Shown in pieces: positions 1-5,396 of a DNA stretch of 8,854 nucleotides. The notes beneath the pieces were generated by a model. It was not told the DNA's origin and ran no database searches. It saw only the letters and a program-made list of their open reading frames with translations. The translations under genes were made by a program, and so were the position numbers. Numbering within the stretch: position 1 is the first letter of the stretch; each line of letters starts with the position of its first letter. Source of the DNA: CAYWHE01 sp964458125 (GTDB lineage Bacteria > Bacteroidota > Bacteroidia > AKYH767-A > OLB10). Where the stretch lies: positions 1 through 8,854 of the forward strand of contig CAYWHE010000179.1 in NCBI GenBank assembly GCA_964458125.1, in the 5' to 3' direction.

Positions 1-852
1 ACCATGGATGAACCGGATATTCCGGAACTGCCCAAAGATGCCGCCGGAAAACCCGATTCCAGTTATATTTTCAGGTATTTCAAATCACACTTCCTCGACA
101 ACGTTGATTTTTCCGATCAGCGTTTGCTGCGCACTCCGCTCCTGCAACAGAAAATTCAGCAGTATACCGAAAACCTGACCGTTCAGATTCCGGATTCCAT
201 CATCATGGCCTGTGATACCATCATTGAAAAGTCCAGAGCCAACAGCGAAGTTTTTAAATATGCCGTTGTGACGCTCACCAACAAGTACGAAACTTCCAAG
301 ATCATGGGTTTTGACGCCGTGTTCGTGCACCTGGCCCAGAAATATTACATGAGTAACGATGCCTATTGGGCCGACTCAACATTGAAAGCCAAAATTGCCG
401 ACCGGGTTTATAAGATTACCGGCAACATCCTGGGTAAACAGGCCTATAACCTGGCCATGTGGGATACCGGCGGTAACATGCGCAACCTGAAGGACATCCA
501 GGCCCGGTTTACCGTGATTTATTTTTGGGATCCAACCTGCGGTCATTGTAAAATTGAAACGCCCAAAATGCTTGCGCTTTACGACAGCGTAAAGGTGCAT
601 GGTGTGGAGGTGTATGCCGTGGGTATTGAATCCGATCCCGACCTCTGGAAAGCGTATATCCGGGAACATAAACTGAACTGGATTAATGTTACGGATCTCT
701 ATAACGTCACCGGTTTCCGTAATTATTACGACATCTACAGCACGCCGGTGATATACCTGCTCGATGAAAAGAAGTCCATCATGGCCAAGCGAATCAGTGT
801 GGAAACCTTGCGCGACATCCTGGTAGATAAAATAGGGAAGGATCCGAAATAA
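1..852 (+). CDS. Thioredoxin-like (TlpA/DUF5106-type) protein, 5'-truncated by window edge
   Basis: This is the 3' part of a probable periplasmic thiol-disulfide oxidoreductase. The frame is open from base 1, and the first ATG (base 4) falls inside a domain rather than at a signal peptide, so the true start is very likely upstream. Counting from that ATG, residues about 1-145 are a helical region resembling DUF5106, with the segment MGFDAVFVHLAQKYY at 101-115. Residues about 148-280 are a thioredoxin fold. Its active site is WDPTCGHC, with redox cysteines 179 and 182, and the cis-proline loop is STPVI with Pro248. In known Bacteroidota relatives a lipoprotein or signal peptide and a DUF4369 domain precede this part. 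That N-terminal portion is inferred here, not seen. The likely role is reducing or shuffling disulfides of exported proteins. The gene converges on efp, and a hairpin begins right after the TAA stop. The family is confident; the substrate is unknown. Confidence 0.85.
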   Translation, partial: TMDEPDIPELPKDAAGKPDSSYIFRYFKSHFLDNVDFSDQRLLRTPLLQQKIQQYTENLTVQIPDSIIMACDTIIEKSRANSEVFKYAVVTLTNKYETSKIMGFDAVFVHLAQKYYMSNDAYWADSTLKAKIADRVYKITGNILGKQAYNLAMWDTGGNMRNLKDIQARFTVIYFWDPTCGHCKIETPKMLALYDSVKVHGVEVYAVGIESDPDLWKAYIREHKLNWINVTDLYNVTGFRNYYDIYSTPVIYLLDEKKSIMAKRISVETLRDILVDKIGKDPK

Positions 853-870
853 AACCGGTAGCAACCGGTT
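853..870 (-). terminator. Hairpin between convergent genes, candidate terminator for efp
   Basis: A perfect 6-bp stem, AACCGG with CCGGTT around a 6-base loop, starts immediately after the TAA stop of the thioredoxin-like gene. Read on the minus strand, the 3' arm is followed by TTATTTC, a short U-rich tail, so it could end efp transcription about 55 bases beyond the efp stop. On the plus strand no T-run follows. Terminator function is inferred from the fold only. Confidence 0.4.
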
Positions 871-925
871 CGCCGGGTGCATGTCCGTGCAGCGCCAGGC
901 TGAAAATAAAATAAGGCTCTGTAAT

Positions 926-1486
926 TTACTTCACTCTTTCCACGTAGGTGCCGGTTCGTGTATCCAGTTTGATTTTTTCGCCCTGGTTGACGAATAAGGG
1001 CACACTGATGACCGCCCCTGTTTCAAGCGTGGCGCTTTTCAGGGTGTTGGTAGCTGTATCCCCTTTCATGCCGGGTTCGGTATACGTGATTTCCAGGTCC
1101 ACAAAAGTCGGTGGTTCGGCAAGGATGGGCGTATCTTCTTCAAAGGCCACCTTAACTTCCATTTCCTCCTTCAGGTACTGAACGGAGTTGCCAAAAAGCA
1201 GTTCCGGTATATACACCTGTTCATAGGTACTGTTATCCATGCATACCAGGTTGGTGCCGTCCTTGTAAATGTATTGCAGGGTCTTGTACTCGATGCGTGC
1301 AACTTCCACCTCTTCCCCGGCACGGAAACGATATTCTGCCAACTTGCCGGTTTTCACGTTACGCATCTTCGCCTGGAAAAATGCTCTCAGGTTGCCCGGT
1401 GTGCGGTGCTGGTATTCAATAATCTGACATAGTTCACCATTGAAGCGGATCACGGATCCAACATGGATGTCGCCTGTATTTGCCAT
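926..1486 (-). CDS. efp: Elongation factor P (EF-P) with non-canonical Asn tip
   Basis: EF-P binds between the P and E sites of the ribosome and promotes peptide-bond formation at polyproline stalls. The product is 186 aa, close to the usual 185-190. It shows a KOW-like N-terminal domain (about 1-65), a central OB domain (about 67-125) and a C-terminal OB domain (about 130-186) with the segments KGDTATNTLKSATLETGAV and VPLFVNQGEKIKLDTRTG. I chose the ATG at 1486 (MANTGDIHVG) because it matches the family N-terminus. An in-frame upstream ATG at 1582 would add 32 unrelated residues and run through the promoter box at 1532-1539. The loop that carries the modified Lys34 in E. coli (PGKGQ) reads PGNLR here, so Asn32 occupies the tip. 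No epmA, epmB or earP gene is visible nearby. The gene is probably monocistronic. Confidence 0.97.
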   Translation of the reverse strand: MANTGDIHVGSVIRFNGELCQIIEYQHRTPGNLRAFFQAKMRNVKTGKLAEYRFRAGEEVEVARIEYKTLQYIYKDGTNLVCMDNSTYEQVYIPELLFGNSVQYLKEEMEVKVAFEEDTPILAEPPTFVDLEITYTEPGMKGDTATNTLKSATLETGAVISVPLFVNQGEKIKLDTRTGTYVERVK

Positions 1487-1531
1487 GGATAGGAAGTTAG
1501 TGTATGCTGGTTGGAATTTTTTAAAGAACCG

Positions 1532-1562
1532 CGAAGGTACAAAAAGTTCAAATTCGTTCCAA
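1532..1562 (-). promoter_or_regulatory. Predicted efp promoter
   Basis: On the minus strand, TACCTTCG at 1539-1532 matches the Bacteroidota -7 box TAnnTTTG at all but one fixed position. A TTGG at 1562-1559 lies exactly 19 bases upstream and can serve as the -33 element (consensus TTTG or TTG). The implied leader is about 40 bases to the ATG at 1486, which supports that start. Confidence 0.5.
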
Positions 1563-1600
1563 CCTTTAATACCGGTTCCCAACTTATTGATTGAAGGATT

Positions 1601-1655
1601 ATAGCTGAAAATTTAAGAAGGTACTGACTTCCAGCTATTAACTTCAGACATGAAG
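1601..1655. repeat. Inverted repeats 3' of the S9 peptidase gene
   Basis: ATAGCTG at 1601-1607 pairs with CAGCTAT at 1632-1638. Nested inside, GAAG (1617-1620) pairs with CTTC (1628-1631). Next to it, CTTCA (1642-1646) and TGAAG (1651-1655) form a second small hairpin directly after the peptidase stop codon (1658-1660). No T-run follows on the minus strand, so this is not a textbook terminator. It could be a factor-dependent terminator or an mRNA 3'-end structure. Confidence 0.35.
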
Positions 1656-1657
1656 CT

Positions 1658-3703
1658 TTATTTCAGATAGCGGTCCAGCCAGTCGAAAAAGACACGCTGC
1701 CAGAGGATACTGTTTTGGGGTTTAGTGACCCAATGTCCCTCATCCGGGAAATAGAGAAAACGGCTGGGTACCTTATTCAGTTGAGCGGTATTGAAGGCTT
1801 CCATGCCTTGTCCGAGCGGTACGCGGAAATCCTTTTCATTATGAACGACCAGCATGGGTGTATCCCAGTTTTTAATAAAGAGGTGTGGGGATTGCTGGTA
1901 GCTTTTCGGTTTTGGAGTTTGCCAGTAAGGGCCTTCCCAATCCACATTGGGGAACCACATCTCTTCGGTAGTGCCGTACATGGATTCGAAGTCGAATACC
2001 CCGCAATGAGCGATGAAAGCTTTAAAGCGTTTGTTGTGATTACCGGCCAGCCAGTAAACCGAGAAACCTCCAAAGCTGGCGCCAACAGCTCCCAGTTTGT
2101 CCCTGTCCACATAAGGTTCCCGGCTCACGTCATCAATCGCGCTGAGCAGGTCGTTCATGGCCTGCCCACCCCAGTCTCCCCGGATTTCATCGTTCCAGGC
2201 TTCTCCAAAAGAAGGCAGACCACGCCTGTTGGGCGCCACCACGATATAACCGTTGGCAGCCATCAGTTCAAAATTCCAGCGGTATGAAAAAAACTGGCTG
2301 ACCGTGCTTTGGGGACCACCCTGGCAATACAGCAGGGCCGGGTATTTTTTTGTCCTGTCGAAATCAGGCGGATAAATGACCCAGGTCAGCATTTCTTTGC
2401 CATCCGTGGTCTTAATCATTCGTTTTTCTACATTTCCCATCTTAACAGCGGAAAGGATGGAAGCATTTTCGTAGGAAATCTGGTTCATGGTTCCGGTTTT
2501 CAGGTCAACGGAAAAAACTTCCGTGGGCATGTTGATGGCCATCATGGTCGACACCATAACGGGGTTCCCGGTGCCGGAGGAAAGGCTGAAATCCGTGATA
2601 TCAGCCGTCACGCCGGTGATCTGCCGGAGGGGTTTCTTGCTCTTCGGATTCAGATCCAGGGAGAACACCTGGGAGGTGGCCTGGATGCCTGCAATAAAAT
2701 AAACCAGGTTGCCTTTCGGGCTGAATTCAGCCTTTTCCACGCTGTAATCAAATCCGGTAACCGGTTCCTTTCGTTCACCGGTAGCCAGGTTGTAAAGAAT
2801 CATCCGGTTCCGGTCGGCTTCGTAACCGGGTTGCTCCATGCTCAGCCACAACATATATTTCCCATCCGGTGAATAAACAGGATTAATATCGTACCCGGGC
2901 ATTCCGTTACTGACGTTCTGGTTCTGCTGGGAGGAAATGTCATATACGTAAATGTCGGAATTGGTGCTGAGGGTATAGTCCGTTCCATATAGCTTTTTAC
3001 AGGTATACGCGATTTTCATATCATCCGGGCTGAAGGCAACCTGTTCCTCACCTCCATTGGGTTTCAGAGGGGTATCAAAACGTTCGCCTTTCATGATATC
3101 AGTGGCGGCGGCCGTAATTCTGCCATCCCTGTAAGGAGCGATAAACAGGTGGCTGTAAGTATAGTCACTCCACGCGTTCCAGTGGCGGTACATGAGGTTG
3201 TCGATAATACGGGCATTTTCTGTTTTCGGAAGATCAGGATAAAGTTCACTGGGTTTTTTATCCAGTTTGACGTCAGCAGTATACCAGATAAAGGAGCCCT
3301 TAGGGGCATAACCGAAATTCGTAATGCCGCCTTCCACCTGGCTGACTTTTGATTTGTTGCTGCCATCGGGGTTCATCTCCCAAAGCTGGGTGCTGCCGTC
3401 CTTGTCTGAAAGGTAACCGATCCGCATGCCGTCAGGTCTCCATTTGGCGGCCGTTTCATCTTCAGGTCCGCCGGCAATGCGCATGACGTTAGTGCCCGTT
3501 GCATCCATGCGGTATACATCGGAATTGCCCTTATTGGCGGATATATCAAATGTCCTGGAATTGTAAATCACGAATTTCCCGTCCGGTGAAATACGGGCTT
3601 CGCTCACACGTCCGAGTTTGAAGAGCATTTCAGGCGTTAACCTGGTTTGTGCGGCCAGGTTAAGAACCGGGAACAGGCATGCGGCAATAATAAATTTCTT
3701 CAT
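1658..3703 (-). CDS. dpp5: Secreted S9 family serine peptidase, dipeptidyl-peptidase 5-like
   Basis: This is an exported serine exopeptidase expected to release dipeptides from oligopeptides in the periplasm. The 681-aa product starts with a signal peptide (MKKFIIAACLFPVLNLAAQ, cleavage near residues 18-19). Residues about 20-420 form a beta-propeller with repeated SPDGK/RPDGM/SPKGN-type strands. Residues about 430-681 are an alpha/beta-hydrolase. The catalytic triad is visible: Ser543 in GASFGG, Asp625 in NEKDFRVP and His657 in DEGHW. The oxyanion-region motif is QGGP (461-464) instead of the commoner HGGP. Length, the LSTNSDIYVY segment (245-254) and CQGGPQSTVSQFFSYRWNF (460-478) resemble, from memory, Porphyromonas gingivalis DPP5, which prefers hydrophobic residues or Ala at P1. 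The exact specificity here is inferred. The gene stands alone with its own promoter. It could instead be annotated as a generic prolyl oligopeptidase or acylaminoacyl-peptidase. Confidence 0.92.
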   Translation of the reverse strand: MKKFIIAACLFPVLNLAAQTRLTPEMLFKLGRVSEARISPDGKFVIYNSRTFDISANKGNSDVYRMDATGTNVMRIAGGPEDETAAKWRPDGMRIGYLSDKDGSTQLWEMNPDGSNKSKVSQVEGGITNFGYAPKGSFIWYTADVKLDKKPSELYPDLPKTENARIIDNLMYRHWNAWSDYTYSHLFIAPYRDGRITAAATDIMKGERFDTPLKPNGGEEQVAFSPDDMKIAYTCKKLYGTDYTLSTNSDIYVYDISSQQNQNVSNGMPGYDINPVYSPDGKYMLWLSMEQPGYEADRNRMILYNLATGERKEPVTGFDYSVEKAEFSPKGNLVYFIAGIQATSQVFSLDLNPKSKKPLRQITGVTADITDFSLSSGTGNPVMVSTMMAINMPTEVFSVDLKTGTMNQISYENASILSAVKMGNVEKRMIKTTDGKEMLTWVIYPPDFDRTKKYPALLYCQGGPQSTVSQFFSYRWNFELMAANGYIVVAPNRRGLPSFGEAWNDEIRGDWGGQAMNDLLSAIDDVSREPYVDRDKLGAVGASFGGFSVYWLAGNHNKRFKAFIAHCGVFDFESMYGTTEEMWFPNVDWEGPYWQTPKPKSYQQSPHLFIKNWDTPMLVVHNEKDFRVPLGQGMEAFNTAQLNKVPSRFLYFPDEGHWVTKPQNSILWQRVFFDWLDRYLK

Positions 3704-3805
3704 AGCAAAATCACTGGTTTATAAGGTTTGGGGGGCGTATTCAGGTTTCAAATTTGAGAAAAAAACCGGAACGGGGCAAGCTGAAATATAAATTTGATAA
3801 GGATC

Positions 3806-3843
3806 CAAATGGAAGTATGTCTCGCTGCAACCAGGCAAATGGA
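3806..3843. repeat. Direct repeat CAAATGGA, two copies
   Basis: The 8-mer CAAATGGA occurs at 3806-3813 and 3836-3843, exactly 30 bases apart, or about three helical turns. The second copy abuts the predicted -7 box of the S9 peptidase gene, so the pair would sit over the start site and early leader. It could be an operator, or chance in an A/T-rich leader. Confidence 0.3.
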
Positions 3844-3851
3844 CAAAAGTA
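3844..3851 (-). promoter_or_regulatory. Predicted -7 box of the S9 peptidase gene
   Basis: The minus strand reads TACTTTTG, a perfect match to TAnnTTTG. The -33 region, 19 bases upstream, reads ATTT and is weak. The implied leader to the ATG at 3703 is long, about 130-140 bases. Confidence 0.4.
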
Positions 3852-3934
3852 CAACCACGCCACTCTGGATAAATCAGAAATTCAAATGCCTTTTTGTATA
3901 AAAGGACAAAACAGCAAAAGGTTAAAAAAATAAG

Positions 3935-4327
3935 TGGAGCCGGAGGGATTTGAACCCTCGTCCAGTCAGGGAATAGAAGTGCGTTCTACATGCTTAGCAT
4001 TTCCTTGATTGTCGGGTTTGGCTAAGGTGAAATGCGGCCAACCAAACCGTAGTCTTTATTTCTTGCCGTTGCATCAAGACGCTGCAGCAGCCAGCTCAAA
4101 ATGATGATACCCACAGCCTTCACTTAATGAGCGGAAATGGAGGCAGGGTAGCTTGTCAGTCCCGCCTGGCGGGAGTGATCAGGCAATCAATCTGAGATTG
4201 ATTAAGCCGCAAGCGCATAGTTGGTTTCGCCGGTTAAGACGAGTGTGCTTTGAGATTAACGGGCAAAAACACAACGCCCGGCATGCTTACACCAATATTT
4301 CACCAGCTGTCGATTCCTGTCGGCCCC
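3935..4327 (-). ncRNA. ssrA: tmRNA (transfer-messenger RNA)
   Basis: tmRNA rescues stalled ribosomes together with SmpB and tags the nascent chain for proteolysis. The mature 5' end, GGGGCCGACAGGAATCGAC, starts at 4327. It pairs with the 3' end CGGCTCC (3942-3936) in a 7-bp acceptor stem that includes a G3-U wobble, the alanine identity element. The T arm is GAGGG-TTCAAAT-CCCTC (3959-3943). The discriminator is A (3935). The following bases are CTT, so CCA is not encoded and must be added. The tag frame at 4231-4202 encodes GETNYALAA and then TAA. Pseudoknot 1 lies just upstream of it (4280-4244): stem CGGGC/GCCCG and the interlocked stem TGTGT/GCACA. Right after the tag, AATCAATC-TCA-GATTGATT folds into a hairpin. 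Length is about 393 nt, one-piece form. The tag is of the type known in Bacteroidota. Confidence 0.97.
4202..4231 (-). CDS. tmRNA proteolysis tag reading frame (GETNYALAA)
   Basis: This short frame inside ssrA reads GGC GAA ACC AAC TAT GCG CTT GCG GCT TAA, giving GETNYALAA. It ends in the ALAA degron recognised by ClpXP and related proteases. GGC is taken as the resume codon because Bacteroidota tags begin with Gly-Glu. The frame stays open several codons further upstream, so the exact resume point is inferred. Confidence 0.85.
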   Translation of the reverse strand, partial: GETNYALAA

Positions 4328-4359
4328 AATGATTGTTGGTTTGTTTAAAAGAACGGATA

Positions 4360-4367
4360 CAAAGATA
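4360..4367 (-). promoter_or_regulatory. Predicted -7 box of ssrA
   Basis: The minus strand reads TATCTTTG, a perfect TAnnTTTG match, 32 bases before the mature tmRNA 5' end. This implies a leader of roughly 25 bases, to be removed by RNase P. No clear -33 TTTG is seen at the expected spacing. Confidence 0.5.
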
Positions 4368-4566
4368 CGAATTTTTTAGTTAAGGTTGACATTATTTCTT
4401 CCGGCCTATATGGTTACAGGTATCGGATGTCCGGCACTTCAGATTTTGGAATGGAATATTTTTTCTTCCGGCGAACCGGAAATTTTACCCCGGAGTATCC
4501 GGCACATGAAATCGGCCATTTTCCTGCCCGGTTAAACAAAATGCGTTAAACTATAAACTTCTTCTT

Positions 4567-4574
4567 TATTTTTG
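4567..4574 (+). promoter_or_regulatory. Predicted -7 box of the YdeI-like gene
   Basis: TATTTTTG matches TAnnTTTG exactly. The -33 region is the weak GTTA at 4545-4548. The box overlaps a possible TTG start at 4572, so translation must begin downstream, at the ATG at 4596, after a leader of about 15 bases. Confidence 0.5.
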
Positions 4575-4595
4575 CTTTACAAACCTGAATTGGAT

Positions 4596-5216
4596 ATGAA
4601 AAAGGACAAACGGATTGACGAATACATCAAAAATGCAAAGCCATTTGCCCGTCCGGTACTGAATCACCTTCGCGAATTGGTGCACCAGGCCTGCCCGGAA
4701 GTTACGGAAACCATCAAATGGGGCATGCCCAGTTTTGAATACAAAGGCCCATTGGTTGGCTTTGCCTCCTTTAACCAGCATTGTGCAGTAGGATTCTGGA
4801 AGGCTTCCCTGATGAAGGATCCACAGAAAATTCTTACTATCAGGCAGGAAGAAAAATCAGCCATGGGAAACCTGGGCAGTATTAGAAGCCTGGAGGATCT
4901 TCCTTCCGGCAAGGTGATGCTGGCGTATATCCGGGAAGCAGCAAGACTGAATGAGGAAGGAATCAAACTGGTCAGGCCGAAACCGGCGGGCAGGAAGGCG
5001 CTGGTCATTCCGAAGGAGTTGTCGGATGCACTTTCACAACCCGGCAACAAAAATGCTCAGGCAGTTTTCAATGCTTTTTCCGATTCGCACAAAAGGGAGT
5101 ATGCCGAATGGATTGCCGAAGCCAAAACGGAAGTGACCCGTCAGAAGCGCCTGGCTTCCACCCTGGAATGGCTGAAGGAAGGCAAATCGAGAAACTGGAA
5201 ATATAGCCGGAAATAA
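4596..5216 (+). CDS. DUF1801 / YdeI-OmpD-associated family protein
   Basis: This is a small cytoplasmic protein of the YdeI/YdhG-like group, and its biochemical role is not established. The 206-aa product has an N-terminal DUF1801 (YdhG-like) domain at about 10-115. It carries the characteristic segment ETIKWGMPSFEYKGPLVGF (38-56) and AVGFWKASLM (64-73). A C-terminal YdeI/OmpD-associated region follows at about 137-200, with VIPKELSDAL and a KREYAEWIAEAK...R..RL...LEWL helical pattern. Bacterial relatives are sometimes labelled bacteriocin-protection proteins, a label I would not carry over without data. There is no signal peptide or membrane segment. I prefer the ATG at 4596 over an in-frame TTG at 4572 because the TTG lies inside the promoter box. 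The gene has its own promoter and is diverged from ssrA. Family assignment is fairly sure; function is unknown. Confidence 0.87.
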   Translation: MKKDKRIDEYIKNAKPFARPVLNHLRELVHQACPEVTETIKWGMPSFEYKGPLVGFASFNQHCAVGFWKASLMKDPQKILTIRQEEKSAMGNLGSIRSLEDLPSGKVMLAYIREAARLNEEGIKLVRPKPAGRKALVIPKELSDALSQPGNKNAQAVFNAFSDSHKREYAEWIAEAKTEVTRQKRLASTLEWLKEGKSRNWKYSRK

Positions 5217-5264
5217 TAAGCGGCGAGTGCTGCGGAAAAGTTGATTATCCAGGTCCAGGTCCCT

Positions 5265-5290
5265 CCGGTTTAAACCGGTAAATCCCGGTT
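5265..5290. repeat. Three-arm CCGG structure, palindrome plus overlapping hairpin
   Basis: CCGGTTTAAACCGG (5265-5278) is a perfect 14-base palindrome. Its right half, AACCGG (5273-5278), also pairs with CCGGTT (5285-5290) around a 6-base loop, so the two pairings are mutually exclusive. It lies 48 bases after the YdeI-like stop and about 35 bases before the next -33 element. A tandem CCAGGT repeat (5249-5260) sits just before it. No T-run follows. Confidence 0.5.
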
Positions 5291-5324
5291 CAATGATTGT
5301 TTTCAGGTATTCAGCAATTTTTAG

Positions 5325-5354
5325 TTGACTTACGGGTTTGGTTGCTTACATTTG
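5325..5354 (+). promoter_or_regulatory. Predicted promoter of the T9SS cargo gene
   Basis: TTG at 5325-5327, exactly 19 bases, then TACATTTG at 5347-5354 gives a good Bacteroidota -33/-7 promoter. The same TTG is the start of the longest open frame, so that start is almost certainly not used. The leader to the ATG at 5397 is about 35 bases. Confidence 0.6.
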
Positions 5355-5396
5355 TTTGACAGGTGGAAAATACCGGCAGAAACCTTTGCCGGATCC

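Larger units (their letters stand above)
4328..4595. other. Divergent spacer between ssrA and the YdeI-like gene
   Basis: No gene is visible here. It holds the back-to-back promoters of ssrA and the YdeI-like gene, a perfect hairpin TTCCGG-CGAA-CCGGAA at 4466-4481, a direct repeat TCCGGCAC at 4430-4437 and 4498-4505, and a direct repeat GTTAAAC at 4531-4537 and 4545-4551. The second GTTAAAC copy falls where the -33 element of the YdeI-like gene would lie. Confidence 0.5.

Noticed and set aside
376..882. 168-codon open frame on the minus strand opposite the thioredoxin-like gene
   Set aside because: It lies fully antisense to a clearly real gene and its translation matches no family I recognise. 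It is a codon-composition shadow.
1487..1582. 32-residue N-terminal extension of EF-P
   Set aside because: It is not part of the EF-P fold and crosses the predicted promoter at 1532-1539. The family-typical start MANTGDI at 1486 is preferred.
1715..2872. Two plus-strand open frames of 187-190 codons opposite the S9 peptidase gene
   Set aside because: Both are antisense to intact catalytic and propeller regions of the peptidase, lack recognisable domains, and have no promoter. They are shadows.
3920..3934. T7 run directly after the tmRNA 3' end as an intrinsic terminator
   Set aside because: On the minus strand ATTTTTTTAACC follows the acceptor stem, but no dedicated hairpin lies between. 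The tRNA-like fold could act as the stem, but this is too weak to list as a feature.
4140..4200. Hairpins AATCAATC/GATTGATT and CCCGC/GCGGG considered as a terminator or CRISPR-like repeat
   Set aside because: They lie inside the tmRNA and are the expected helix after the tag and a pseudoknot stem.
4202..4231. ALAA-ending mini-ORF considered as an independent small protein
   Set aside because: Its position and sequence fit the tmRNA tag exactly. It is translated only through trans-translation.
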